Below the pieces are notes generated by a model. It searched no databases. It saw only the letters and a list, made by a program, of their open reading frames with translations, and was not told where the DNA came from. Shown in pieces: positions 23,023 to 31,804 of a DNA stretch of 64,000 bases; the first letter of the stretch is position 1; each line of letters opens with the position of its first letter. The position numbers and the translations under genes are program-made. This stretch comes from an uncultured Selenomonadaceae bacterium (GTDB taxonomy: Bacteria > Bacillota > Negativicutes > Selenomonadales > Selenomonadaceae). The stretch spans positions 1 to 64,000 of the forward strand of contig CACYXR010000003.1 of NCBI GenBank assembly GCA_902778455.1, written 5' to 3'.

Positions 23023-23973
23023 ATGGTCGTTTATTTCCTCGAAAAATGCCTGAGCTTTTTCTGCTGCCTGCTGCCGGAATCCGTCTGCAACTGGCTCGGC
23101 AATACGCTGGGCGCGCTGACCTGGCCGCTGGTGCCAAAAAAACGCCGCAAAATGGCCGTCGACAACGTAATGCAATGCCTCGGTATTTCCGAAAGGGAGG
23201 CCGAACGGATCGCGAAAGCGAGCTGGGTACGTTTCGGCCCGATGGCCTTTGAAGTCCTGCGTTTCCCGAAACTCAAAGGGCGGCTGAACGAGCGCGTCGA
23301 GCTGGAAGGCCTCGATGAAGTAAAAAAGATTCTTGCCCTCGGACGCGGCGTCGTGTTCGCGACTTCCCACTGCGGCAACTGGGAGCTTTTGGGCGGCGCA
23401 TTGGCCGAGGCCGGCGTTCCGCTGGTCGCCGTCGGCATGAAACAGAAGGAATCCGGCTCCGACCGGTTCATCACCGAAAACCGTCGTCTTGTCGGCATGC
23501 ATGTCACTTACAAGAACGACGTGCGCGAGATGTTCAAGATGCTGAAGGAAGGCTGGGCTATCGGCCTTCTGATGGATCAGGACATCGGCATCCGCGACGG
23601 CGTCGTCATCGACTGGTTCGGGCGTCCGACGAATTTCGCGCAGGGGCCCGCGACCCTCGCCCGCCATCAGAATCTCCCGATTATCCCGATCTACATCACA
23701 CGCCTCGCAGACGGACGTCATAAAGGCATAATCCATCCGCCGATCCCCGTGCCGCACACGAAGGATAAAAAAGCCGACATCCTCGCGGCGACAAAGGAGG
23801 TCGGGCGCGTGCTGGAAAAACATATCCGCACCTATCCCGAGGAATGGTTCTGGCTCCATGATCGATGGAAGTCCGTACGCTGGATCCAGGAACACTGCGA
23901 CGAATGGTGCGCGGAACACGACCGCTGGCACTCGGCGCAGGAACTGCGAAAGAGCAGCGCGGAAAAAGATTAA
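23023..23973 (+). CDS. LpxL/HtrB-type lipid A acyltransferase 1
   Basis: 316 residues. A hydrophobic N-terminus is followed by the family's HxxxxE catalytic motif (SHCGNWELLGGALAEAG). LLMDQD...VVIDWFGRPTNFAQGPATLA and the C-terminal YPEEWFWLHDRWK are also typical of LpxL/LpxM-type enzymes. It transfers a secondary acyl chain to lipid A precursors at the inner membrane. It closes the first envelope operon, with a strong terminator 3 bp after the stop. The acyl chain and position cannot be predicted. Confidence 0.9.
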   Translation: MVVYFLEKCLSFFCCLLPESVCNWLGNTLGALTWPLVPKKRRKMAVDNVMQCLGISEREAERIAKASWVRFGPMAFEVLRFPKLKGRLNERVELEGLDEVKKILALGRGVVFATSHCGNWELLGGALAEAGVPLVAVGMKQKESGSDRFITENRRLVGMHVTYKNDVREMFKMLKEGWAIGLLMDQDIGIRDGVVIDWFGRPTNFAQGPATLARHQNLPIIPIYITRLADGRHKGIIHPPIPVPHTKDKKADILAATKEVGRVLEKHIRTYPEEWFWLHDRWKSVRWIQEHCDEWCAEHDRWHSAQELRKSSAEKD

Positions 23974-23976
23974 GAT

Positions 23977-24011
23977 ACGGTGCTGAAATTGTTAAGCACC
24001 GTTATTTTTTT
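23977..24011 (+). terminator. Terminator after the first acyltransferase
   Basis: ACGGTGCT (23977-23984) pairs with AGCACCGT (23995-24002), followed by a T-rich run. It ends the ompH-lpxD-acyltransferase operon. Confidence 0.85.
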
Positions 24012-24038
24012 GCCATTTGCGCGTTTTTCTGATACAAT
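24010..24038 (+). promoter_or_regulatory. Promoter of the second envelope operon
   Basis: TTGCCA (24010-24015) and TACAAT (24033-24038) are 17 bp apart, directly after the terminator and about 50 bp before the second acyltransferase gene. Confidence 0.7.
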
Positions 24039-24094
24039 AAAAATAGTTTGTTTGCATCATTATTAAGAAATAAACAGGGCGGCAGGTGTTCGGA

Positions 24095-25000
24095 TTGAAA
24101 ATCACATCGTATCCGGTGTACTGGGCGACGCTGGCGTTCGCCGGATTCTGCCGTATGCTGCCCGAAAGCGGCGCGGCCTGTCTGGGCCGCCTGATCGGCT
24201 CCGGCGTTTGGCATTTTTTGCCCGAGCATCGGAAACGGCGCGCACGCGTAAGCCTTCGCGAATATTTCGGCGCTGATGAAAAAGAAACGGAGCGCATCCT
24301 CCGCGCCAGCCTCGAACGTTACGGCCCGATGGGCGTCGAGGGACTTCGCGCCCCGATTCTCGCAAAAGACGTGGAAAAATACATCGGCTACGCAGCGGAT
24401 CCGGAGGCGACGAAAGTCTTTGAAAGCGGCAAGGGCGGCATCCTCGCGACACTGCACAGCGGCAACTGGGAGCTTTTCGGTCTCGGCATGGCGCACTATG
24501 TCCCAGCTCCTTTTGCGACGCTGGTCAAGCGCCAGCAGTTCGACGCATGGGACAAACTGGCGCGGGAGCTTCGCACCGTGCGCGTCATCTACCCCGATGA
24601 GACGCGCAAACTTTACCGCAGCGTTCGCGAAGGTTATTTCGTCAATTTTTTGATGGATCAGGGCATTCATGACGCGAAGGACGCTGTTCCGGCGGAATTT
24701 CTCGGCCACACGACAGGCTGGACGCCCGCACCGGCGACGATCGCGCGCTTTTTCAATGTGCCGATCCTGCCGATGTTCATTCATCAAGAGCCGGGAGAAC
24801 GGCATATCATTGAAATCAAGGCGCCGATCTACGTCAAAAAAACGGACGACAAGGACGCTGATCTCGAAGAAGCGACGCAGGCCGTCGTCAGCGTTTTCGA
24901 GGAACATATCCGAAAATACCCGGAGGACTGGAACTGGCTTTACAGCAAATGGCGGGACGTGGTTCCTGAAAGGAAAGGCAGCGTGAATACGGACAAATGA
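24095..25000 (+). CDS. LpxL/HtrB-type lipid A acyltransferase 2
   Basis: 301 residues if TTG at 24095 is the start (MKITSYPVYW), with AGGTG 6 nt upstream; GTG at 24086 is an alternative adding three residues. It has the same architecture as the gene before it: hydrophobic start, HSGNWELFG catalytic motif, FLMDQG and the C-terminal YPEDWNWLYSKWRD. It diverges clearly from the first copy, so the two probably add different chains or act at different steps. Its last bases overlap msbA (ATGA). Confidence 0.88.
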   Translation: MKITSYPVYWATLAFAGFCRMLPESGAACLGRLIGSGVWHFLPEHRKRRARVSLREYFGADEKETERILRASLERYGPMGVEGLRAPILAKDVEKYIGYAADPEATKVFESGKGGILATLHSGNWELFGLGMAHYVPAPFATLVKRQQFDAWDKLARELRTVRVIYPDETRKLYRSVREGYFVNFLMDQGIHDAKDAVPAEFLGHTTGWTPAPATIARFFNVPILPMFIHQEPGERHIIEIKAPIYVKKTDDKDADLEEATQAVVSVFEEHIRKYPEDWNWLYSKWRDVVPERKGSVNTDK

Positions 25001-26718
25001 AACAATACCTTCGGCTGCTGCAATACCTGAAGTCATACCGGCTGCGGATTGCGCAGGCAGTCGTATGCATGATTGTCTCGGCCGCGGCGAACCTCTATAT
25101 GCCTTGGATCATCAAGGACATGATCGACAAGGTGCTGGCCGAGAAGGATATGGAAACGCTGAACCTGATCTGTATCGGCGTGCTCGTGATCTTCTTTGTC
25201 CGGGGTTTTTTCTACTTCGGCCAAAGCTACCTGATTGCCTATGTCGGGCAGAGCGTCGTCCTCGACATCCGAAACGCGCTGTTCTCAAAATTCCAGCGTT
25301 TGCCGGTTTCCTACTTCGACCGCCATCAGACCGGCGAAGTCATGAGTTACCTGACGAACGACGTGGCGACGGTGCAAAACGCGCTGGCGGACAAGATCAT
25401 CGACGTCGTGACCGAAGGCGCGATTCTCATCGGCTCGCTCGTCATGATGTTCCTCTTGGACTGGCAGCTTTCCCTGATGACCTTGATTACCGTGCCGGTG
25501 GTTGCTTTATCCATGCGGGTCTTCGGCAGGATGATCAAGAAATCCGGCGCGGAAATCCAGTCGACACTGTCCAATTTCACTGCCATGATGCAGGAGAGCA
25601 TCTCCGCCGAACGTGTCGTCAAGGCCTTCGGGCGGGAACGGTACGAAATCGAGCGGTACTATGAGCAAAATGCAAAAACCTTCGACGCGTCAATGCAAAA
25701 CGTGAAGCTGACCAGCATGCTGACGCCGACCATCGAGTTTATCGCGGCGGCGGCGGCTACAGCACTGATCTGGTTCGGCGGCAAGGAAGTCGTGGACGGG
25801 CGCATCACGGCGGGCACACTCGTCGCGTTCCTGACTTACGCGGTCAATATGTCGAATCCGCTGAAGCGGCTTTCCCGCGCCTACGCCGGCATCCAGCAGG
25901 CGCTGGCAGGGGCGGAGCGCGTCTTTACCGTGCTCGACATGGAGGAGCCGATTGCCGACCGTCCCGGCGCGCTGCCGCTTCCTTCCACAGAAGGGCGCGT
26001 TCGAGTTGAAGATGTAACATTCTCTTATAAGGAAGGCGTCCCGGCCCTTTCCCATATTTCGCTTTCCGCCGAGCCGGGACAGATGATTGCCTTTGTCGGC
26101 CCGTCCGGCGCGGGAAAATCAACCATCGCGAACCTGATTCCCCGTTTTTATGATGTGGATTCCGGCTCCATCCAAATCGACGGCCGCGACATCCGGGACG
26201 TTACCATTGATTCCCTGCGGGCGCAGATCGGCATCGTGCCGCAGGAGACGATGCTTTTTTCCGCCTCTGTGCGTGAAAATATCCGTTACGGCAGGCTCGA
26301 CGCCACTGACGAGGAAATCGAGGCGGCCGCGCGGGACGCAAACGCCCATGAGTTCATCATGGCATTGCCCGAAGGCTACGACACCCAGATCGGCGAGCGC
26401 GGCCTGATGCTCTCCGGCGGCCAGCGGCAGCGCATAGCGATTGCCCGGGCCATCCTGAAAGACCCGCGGATCCTGATTCTCGACGAAGCCACCAGCGCCC
26501 TCGACACCGAAAGCGAAAAAATCGTACAGGCGGCTCTCGACCGTCTGATGGTCGGGCGCACGTCCTTCGTCATCGCCCATCGCCTTTCAACGATTTTCGG
26601 CGCGAACCATATCTACGTTATCGAACATGGCGAAATCCGCGAGCACGGCACCCATGAGGAGCTGCTGGCCGCAAAAGGCCTGTACGCGGAGCTTTACGCC
26701 CTGCAATTCAAGAAATAA
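24997..26718 (+). CDS. msbA: Lipid A export ABC transporter MsbA
   Basis: 573 residues, a half-transporter with six membrane helices followed by an ATPase domain. Walker A GPSGAGKS lies at about 368-375, signature LSGGQ at about 472, Walker B LILDEATSAL near 492-500, and the switch His in IAHRLST. MsbA flips lipid A-core across the inner membrane. Overlap with the acyltransferase gene and linkage to lpxC, fabZ and lpxA support MsbA over a multidrug exporter of the same family. Confidence 0.92.
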   Translation: MKQYLRLLQYLKSYRLRIAQAVVCMIVSAAANLYMPWIIKDMIDKVLAEKDMETLNLICIGVLVIFFVRGFFYFGQSYLIAYVGQSVVLDIRNALFSKFQRLPVSYFDRHQTGEVMSYLTNDVATVQNALADKIIDVVTEGAILIGSLVMMFLLDWQLSLMTLITVPVVALSMRVFGRMIKKSGAEIQSTLSNFTAMMQESISAERVVKAFGRERYEIERYYEQNAKTFDASMQNVKLTSMLTPTIEFIAAAAATALIWFGGKEVVDGRITAGTLVAFLTYAVNMSNPLKRLSRAYAGIQQALAGAERVFTVLDMEEPIADRPGALPLPSTEGRVRVEDVTFSYKEGVPALSHISLSAEPGQMIAFVGPSGAGKSTIANLIPRFYDVDSGSIQIDGRDIRDVTIDSLRAQIGIVPQETMLFSASVRENIRYGRLDATDEEIEAAARDANAHEFIMALPEGYDTQIGERGLMLSGGQRQRIAIARAILKDPRILILDEATSALDTESEKIVQAALDRLMVGRTSFVIAHRLSTIFGANHIYVIEHGEIREHGTHEELLAAKGLYAELYALQFKK

Positions 26719-26736
26719 CGACAAGGAGGTGTTCTA

Positions 26737-27564
26737 TTGGAGCATCAAACAACTTTAGCCGCAGAAATCCAATATTCCGGCGTGGGCCTTCATTCCGGCC
26801 TGGAAGTCCATATGCGGATAAAACCCGCGCCCGCCGGAGCCGGTATCGTTTTTGAGCGAACCGACAAAGAAGACAGGCCTCGCGTGTGCGCAAACGCGGA
26901 AAATGTGGCCGCCACCATACGCGCCACGACCATCGAAGAGAACGGCGTCCGATTTTTCACCATCGAGCATCTGATGTCCGCCATAGCGGCATCGGGACTG
27001 GACAACTGCATTGTCGAGCTCGACAGCGAAGAGCCCCCCGTGGCCGACGGCGCTTCCATCACCTTTCTCGACCTGATCGAAAAGGCGGGACTGAAAACGC
27101 TGGATGAGGAACGAAGCGTCATTTCCGTCGACCGTGTACTTCGCATCGACGACGGCGACCGCTTTATCATGATCGTTCCCTGCGACGGCCTTCGCGTCTC
27201 GTTCACTTCGCTGAACCCGCACCCTTTGGTCGGGACACAGTACACAGACATTATCGTGGACGAAGCCTCTTACCGAAAGGAAATCGCCCCGGCGCGGACC
27301 ATTGCCTATGAGGGAGAAGTCGAAGCGCTCAGGAAAGCCGGCCTCGGCCTTGGCGGAACGCTGGAAACCGTCATCGTATACAACGACGAGCGATGGCTGA
27401 ATACGTTACGCTTCCCGGACGAGCTTGTCCGCCATAAAGTCCTCGACGTCATCGGCGACCTTCGGCTGGCCGGAATCGTCCGCGGCCATATTATCGCCGT
27501 CAAATCGGCCCACGCGCTGAATACCGCTTTGGCAAAGAAAATTTACGAAACATACCGCGTATAG
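26737..27564 (+). CDS. lpxC: UDP-3-O-acyl-N-acetylglucosamine deacetylase
   Basis: 275 residues. It starts with TTG at 26737 preceded by AAGGAGGT with 7 nt spacing. The zinc and catalytic residues are present: Glu-His in IEHLMSA, and His and Asp in RHKVLDVIGDL. The second conserved His is in RGHIIAVKSAHALN. LpxC catalyses the committed step of lipid A synthesis. It is a stand-alone enzyme here, not fused to FabZ as in some bacteria, though fabZ follows directly. Confidence 0.96.
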   Translation: MEHQTTLAAEIQYSGVGLHSGLEVHMRIKPAPAGAGIVFERTDKEDRPRVCANAENVAATIRATTIEENGVRFFTIEHLMSAIAASGLDNCIVELDSEEPPVADGASITFLDLIEKAGLKTLDEERSVISVDRVLRIDDGDRFIMIVPCDGLRVSFTSLNPHPLVGTQYTDIIVDEASYRKEIAPARTIAYEGEVEALRKAGLGLGGTLETVIVYNDERWLNTLRFPDELVRHKVLDVIGDLRLAGIVRGHIIAVKSAHALNTALAKKIYETYRV

Positions 27565-27598
27565 AGATATGATTCCATATATAAAGGAGAGAACAACA

Positions 27599-28051
27599 AT
27601 GATCCAACTCAACACCGAACAAATCAAGCAAATCCTTCCTCACCGCCCGCCGATGCTCCTCGTGGACCGCATCATCGAGCTGGTTCCGTTTGAATCCGGC
27701 ATCGGAATCAAGAACGTCACGCTGAACGAGCCGTTCTTCCCCGGTCATTTCCCCGGCAACCCGATCATGCCCGGCGTCTTCATCCTCGAAGCGATGGCGC
27801 AGGTCGGCGGCATCGCCATGCTCTATCCGGAGGAAAACCGCGGAAAGATCGCGCTGTTCGGCGGCATGGAAAAAATCAAATTCAAGAAACAGGTCATCCC
27901 CGGCGACCAGCTCGTCATGAAGGCGCACATCGTCAATATCGTCAAGAAGAACTTCGGCAAACTCCATGCGGACGCCTATGTCGAGGACAAACTCGCCGCC
28001 ACCGCCGACTTCATCTTCGCACTGAAAAAGCCGGAAAACAGCGCAAATTAA
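27599..28051 (+). CDS. fabZ: 3-hydroxyacyl-ACP dehydratase
   Basis: 150 residues from ATG at 27599, with AAAGGAGA upstream. The hot-dog fold motifs are clear: LPHRPPMLLVDRI with the catalytic His and PGHFPGNPIMPGVFILEAMAQ with the catalytic Glu. FabZ dehydrates 3-hydroxyacyl-ACP for fatty acid elongation and thereby competes with lipid A synthesis for the same substrate. Linkage to lpxC and lpxA is the classic arrangement. The 166-bp gap that follows contains a small hairpin (ACGCGC/GCGCGT at about 28069-28087). Confidence 0.96.
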   Translation: MIQLNTEQIKQILPHRPPMLLVDRIIELVPFESGIGIKNVTLNEPFFPGHFPGNPIMPGVFILEAMAQVGGIAMLYPEENRGKIALFGGMEKIKFKKQVIPGDQLVMKAHIVNIVKKNFGKLHADAYVEDKLAATADFIFALKKPENSAN

Positions 28052-28217
28052 GAGAAACATTATAATAAAACGCGCATAAAAGCGCGTCAGTGCGGAAAAT
28101 CCATGATTATCCCATCATATCGTCTGTCACTGTCTTACATTTGCAAGTGATTATGAAAATATATAGGCAGGGAAGCTGAAAGCAGCGCAACGGAAGCGCG
28201 CAAGGGAGCTGGACCCA

Positions 28218-29030
28218 ATGAGCACCAAAGCAGCCTCAAAAATACATGAAACCGCAGTCATCGCGCCCGGTGCGCGTATCGGCAAGGACGTGGAGATCGG
28301 CGCTTTTACCGTCATCGGCCCGAACGTCGAGATCGGCGACCGCACTGTCATCGCGCCGCACGCTCTCATAACAGGCTGGACGACCATCGGCGAGGATTGC
28401 CAGATATTTTCCTTCGCCTCCGTCGGCGAAGCCTCGCAGGATATGAAATCCTGCGGCGAAAAAAGCTACGTCCGCATCGGCGACCGCACGAGAATCCGCG
28501 AATGCACGACTATCCACCGCGCCACCGGCGAGGGGCAGGAAACCCGGATTGGAAACGACTGCCTGCTGATGGCCACCGTCCATATCGCGCATAACTGTCT
28601 TGTCGGCAATCGCGTCATCATGTCCAACGCCGCCATGCTGGCGGGCCACGTCGTCGTCGAGGACAACGCGGTCATCGGCGGCATGACCGGCGTGCACCAG
28701 TTCGTCAAGATCGGCAGGAACGCCATGGTCGGCGGCATGTCCCGCCTCGTTCAGGACGTAGTGCCTTACACCATCGTCAACGGCCAGCCCGCGCAGGTTT
28801 ATGGGCTGAACAATGTCGGCATCACCCGCGCCGGCATTTCGATGGATTCCCGCCGCGCACTGAAAAAAGCATACAAGTTGTTGTACCGCTCCGGCCTGAC
28901 ACTGGCGAAGGCCATCACCGTCATCGAGCAGGAGGTCGACTCCTGCGAGGAAGTCGATAATTTCCTGCGCTTCCTGCGCGATGCCGAGCGCGGAATTTGC
29001 CGCAGCCACAAGGACACGGACAAGGAATAA
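28218..29030 (+). CDS. lpxA: UDP-N-acetylglucosamine acyltransferase
   Basis: 270 residues. Hexapeptide repeats (IHETAVIAPGARIGKDVEIGAFTVIGPNVEIG) build the left-handed beta-helix. The catalytic His lies in ATVHIAHNCLVGN and the C-terminal helical bundle follows GQPAQVYGLNNVG. LpxA adds the first 3-hydroxyacyl chain to UDP-GlcNAc. It lies 3 bp before lpxI. A ribosome binding site (AAGGGAG) precedes ATG. Confidence 0.96.
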   Translation: MSTKAASKIHETAVIAPGARIGKDVEIGAFTVIGPNVEIGDRTVIAPHALITGWTTIGEDCQIFSFASVGEASQDMKSCGEKSYVRIGDRTRIRECTTIHRATGEGQETRIGNDCLLMATVHIAHNCLVGNRVIMSNAAMLAGHVVVEDNAVIGGMTGVHQFVKIGRNAMVGGMSRLVQDVVPYTIVNGQPAQVYGLNNVGITRAGISMDSRRALKKAYKLLYRSGLTLAKAITVIEQEVDSCEEVDNFLRFLRDAERGICRSHKDTDKE

Positions 29031-29033
29031 TAC

Positions 29034-29855
29034 ATGGAAAAAATCGGACTCCTTGCGGGCACGGGGCATCTGCCCATCGAGTTTGCCCGCGCAGCCAAAG
29101 CCGCGGGATATGAAGTCTGCGCCGTCGCGCTGCTGCCCGAGACCGACGAAAGCCTCGCGGCGGAATGCGCAAGCTTCCAATACATAAACATCGCAAAGCT
29201 CGGCGGCATACTCAAGCATTTGCAGAAAAACGGCGTAAAAAAAGTGACCATGCTGGGCAAGGTCACGAAAGAACTGCTGATGAACGGCAAACATGAGCTG
29301 CCCGACTTCAAGATGGTCACGTTCCTCGCCACGTTGCCGAACCGGAAAGACGACACGATCATGCTGGGCTTCGTACGGGAGCTTAACAAAGCGGGGATCG
29401 AGGTCCTTGACCAAACGGTGCTGATTCGTCTCCTGATGCCGGAAACGGGCTGCCTGACGAAACGCAAGCCCACCAAAGACGAGGAAAAGGACATCGACTT
29501 TGGCCTGCGCATGGCGAAGGAGCTTGGACGCCTCGACGTAGGGCAGACCGTTGTCGTCAAAGGCCTCGCGGTCATGGCCCTCGAAGCCATTGAAGGCACC
29601 GACGCCTGCATCGCCAGAGGCGGCGCGCTGGCCAGAGGCGGCGCCGTCGTCGTGAAAGCCGCAAAACCGAGACAGGACCAACGCTTCGACGTTCCCGCCG
29701 TCGGCCTGAAAACCATCGAGTCAATGATCGGCGCAGACGCAAAAGTGCTCGCCATAGAAGCGGGACGCACGCTCCTCGTAGATCAGAAAGAGGTCGTCGC
29801 CCTTGCCGACAAGCACGGAATCGCCATCGTCGCGAAAGAGAGCGGCGAAGAATAA
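29034..29855 (+). CDS. lpxI: UDP-2,3-diacylglucosamine pyrophosphatase LpxI
   Basis: 273 residues. The start IGLLAGTGHLPIEFARAAKAAGYEV and the C-terminal ARGGALARGGAVVVKAAKPRQDQRFDVPAVGLKTIE are diagnostic of LpxI (formerly DUF1009), which replaces LpxH in many bacteria and hydrolyses UDP-diacylglucosamine to lipid X. Normally lpxB, which uses lipid X, follows. Here there is a terminator and a MITE-like element instead, so lpxB must lie elsewhere. Confidence 0.95.
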   Translation: MEKIGLLAGTGHLPIEFARAAKAAGYEVCAVALLPETDESLAAECASFQYINIAKLGGILKHLQKNGVKKVTMLGKVTKELLMNGKHELPDFKMVTFLATLPNRKDDTIMLGFVRELNKAGIEVLDQTVLIRLLMPETGCLTKRKPTKDEEKDIDFGLRMAKELGRLDVGQTVVVKGLAVMALEAIEGTDACIARGGALARGGAVVVKAAKPRQDQRFDVPAVGLKTIESMIGADAKVLAIEAGRTLLVDQKEVVALADKHGIAIVAKESGEE

Positions 29856-29867
29856 AATACAAACCAG

Positions 29868-29909
29868 ACGCTGCGGCAACACTTATGCGAACGCAGCGTT
29901 ATTTTTTTT
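29868..29909 (+). terminator. Terminator after lpxI
   Basis: ACGCTGC (29868-29874) pairs with GCAGCGT (29893-29899), followed by a long T tract. The rest of the gap to the LysR gene (29910-30225) holds only an AT-rich stretch and a MITE-like element. Confidence 0.85.
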
Positions 29910-29970
29910 CCATTTCGTTTGACAATGCTTTCATGAATATATAAAATATAACAATATAGTCATACTTTTA

Positions 29971-30199
29971 GGAAACGCCGAATAAGTCAAGTCGTGGCCC
30001 TGTCGAGGGATTTTTAGCTTTGCATAAGCGACCGCTAAGCACTAAAGCGCTAAGCGTCTGCTTATCGTCAGGCAAGGACGTAACATGCCAGTGGCATGTT
30101 ACGCCGTGAAGGCGTAGCATCGCTACGTCGAACGGCATCTGACATGGCATGACGGAAAAAGACCCGGCAGGGGCGCGGTGGGACTTGTTCAGCGTTTCC
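29971..30199. mobile_element. Complete MITE-like element (family A), 229 bp
   Basis: Terminal inverted repeats GGAAACGCCGAATAAGTC and GACTTGTTCAGCGTTTCC match at 16 of 18 positions. TTTA is duplicated directly outside both ends (29967-29970 and 30200-30203). It contains an inner palindrome (CATGCCAGTGGCATG) and a small CGTAG/CTACG hairpin. It has no ORF of note, so it must be moved by a transposase encoded elsewhere. It sits between lpxI and the LysR gene. Confidence 0.75.
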
Positions 30200-30225
30200 T
30201 TTACGGAGGGAGACCCCGGCTTACC

Positions 30226-31134
30226 ATGGAAATCAAGGATATGCAGGCATTTTACACCGTAGTGGAGGAAGGCAATATCAGCCATGCCGCGCTTCGTCTC
30301 GACGTCGCGCAGCCGGCGCTGTCCCGGCAGATGAAGCGCCTGGAAGGATCCCTCGGCGTGCAGCTTTTTGAACGCGGCAGCCGCCGAATTCGCCTGACGG
30401 ATGCGGGACGCCTGCTTTACTCACGGGTGGAACACATTCTCGGCATGGTGGACGGCACCATGCGCGAGATCACTGAAATCGGTACGGGCGTCGCGGGCGC
30501 GATCCGACTCGGAACCATCACTTCGTCAGGCGCTCTGATGCTGCCTCGCCTGATGAGCGAATTTCACCGCCGCTGGCCGCGCGTGACCTTCGAGATTTGG
30601 GAAGGCGAAGGCACCCGCGTCCTGGAAATGCTGGACAGCCACGCCATCGAAATCGGCATCACCCGTTCGCAGGTGGACACGAATCTCTATGAATCGGTAG
30701 TTCTGGCCAACGAGCCGCTGGTGGTGATGATGAACCGTGAAACGGGCGTCGCCGGAAAAAGCAAGGATACGGTATGTATCCGCGAGCTGAAGGATTGTCC
30801 GATTATCGTGCCGCTGCGCTGGAAAGCGGTTTTCGAAGGTCACTGCAAGCAGGCAGGCTTCACGCCGAACCTGATCTCGGTCAGCGACAGCATCGTGCTC
30901 GACGTATTAAGCGTGCGCTCCGGTCTCGGCATGGCGCTTTTGCCCGCCTCCGCGAAAAGCCTGATGGGCGACGACGGCGCACTGATCGTAAAGAAGCTCG
31001 TCGAGCCGGAAATCATGACCCACACCGTCGTTTCATGGCTAAAAAACCGGACGCTGTCGGCGGGCGCGCAGCATTTCATCTCCCTGCTGAAAGAACTATA
31101 CCAAAAAACGGAAAATGACGAATGCAAACCATGA
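30226..31134 (+). CDS. LysR-family transcriptional regulator
   Basis: 302 residues from ATG at 30226 (MEIKDMQAFYTVVEEGNISHAALRLDVAQPALSRQMKRLE), a standard LysR winged helix-turn-helix, followed by the periplasmic-binding-like effector domain from about residue 90. The best Shine-Dalgarno (GGAGGG) is 15 nt from this ATG, rather far. Its upstream region is largely the MITE-like element, so its native promoter may have been displaced or replaced. It lies 13 bp before a thioesterase gene read in the same direction. Effector unknown. Confidence 0.9.
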   Translation: MEIKDMQAFYTVVEEGNISHAALRLDVAQPALSRQMKRLEGSLGVQLFERGSRRIRLTDAGRLLYSRVEHILGMVDGTMREITEIGTGVAGAIRLGTITSSGALMLPRLMSEFHRRWPRVTFEIWEGEGTRVLEMLDSHAIEIGITRSQVDTNLYESVVLANEPLVVMMNRETGVAGKSKDTVCIRELKDCPIIVPLRWKAVFEGHCKQAGFTPNLISVSDSIVLDVLSVRSGLGMALLPASAKSLMGDDGALIVKKLVEPEIMTHTVVSWLKNRTLSAGAQHFISLLKELYQKTENDECKP

Positions 31135-31147
31135 AAGGAAGATATAA

Positions 31148-31552
31148 ATGAACGTAACGGAAAAGATCAAGGTCGGGCTGAAACACGAGGAACACGGCGT
31201 CTCGGACGAAGCGCACTCGGCGCGGGCGCTGGGCAGCGGACTCTTGCCGGTACTGGCGACGCCCGCGATGACCGCGCTGATGGAGCAGGCTGCGGCCAAC
31301 GCGCTGGAGGAATTCCTGCCCGAGGGCTGGACCAGCGTAGGCATTTCCCTGAACATCGAACACATCTCGGCAACGCCGCTTGGCATGACGTTCCGCGCGG
31401 AAGCGGAAGTAATGGAAGTGGACGGGCGCAAAATCCTGTTCAACGTCCGCGCTTACGACGAAGCGGGCGAGATCGGCCACGGCGTCCACGCGCGCTTCGC
31501 AGTGGAAAGCGAACCGTTCCTCGCGAAAGCAGCGAAAAAAGTCAAACAATAA
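31148..31552 (+). CDS. FlK-like acyl-CoA thioesterase
   Basis: 134 residues with a hot-dog fold. The pattern LATPAMTALMEQAAANALEEFLPEGWTSVGISLNIEHISATPLG is typical of the fluoroacetyl-CoA thioesterase-like family, including the Thr, Glu and His that form the catalytic triad. Members hydrolyse small acyl-CoA esters; the substrate here is not predictable. It is probably co-transcribed with the LysR gene and ends in a strong terminator. Confidence 0.85.
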   Translation: MNVTEKIKVGLKHEEHGVSDEAHSARALGSGLLPVLATPAMTALMEQAAANALEEFLPEGWTSVGISLNIEHISATPLGMTFRAEAEVMEVDGRKILFNVRAYDEAGEIGHGVHARFAVESEPFLAKAAKKVKQ

Positions 31553-31570
31553 ATAAAAAAGTCAAGCTGT

Positions 31571-31606
31571 GCGTCTTCGGAAAAATCTCCGAAGACGCTT
31601 TATTTT
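31571..31606 (+). terminator. Terminator after the thioesterase gene
   Basis: Perfect 11-bp stem GCGTCTTCGGA / TCCGAAGACGC followed by TTTATTTT. Confidence 0.88.
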
Positions 31607-31658
31607 CGCCTTTTACAGGTAGCCATAAAAATTTTTTAAAATTTGTCGTTTTGATGTA

Positions 31659-31686
31659 TTGACTTTTTGACTTTTTGATGTATAAT
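31659..31686 (+). promoter_or_regulatory. Promoter of hsp20
   Basis: TTGACT (31659-31664) and TATAAT (31681-31686) have 16-bp spacing. The leader to the ATG is about 110 nt. No CIRCE element is seen. Confidence 0.8.
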
Positions 31687-31804
31687 AAGAATCGAAAAGA
31701 GGCCAAAGGAACAAAAAAGGATCAAATAGATCTTCCCGAGGGCTTCCAGTAGAAAGCAGACAATCCGATGAACCGGATCAAGATTGAAAGGAGATTGATG
31801 AATC

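Noticed and set aside
31687-31804. RNA thermometer in the hsp20 leader
   Set aside because: The leader is long enough, but I could not find a convincing stem pairing with the Shine-Dalgarno sequence.
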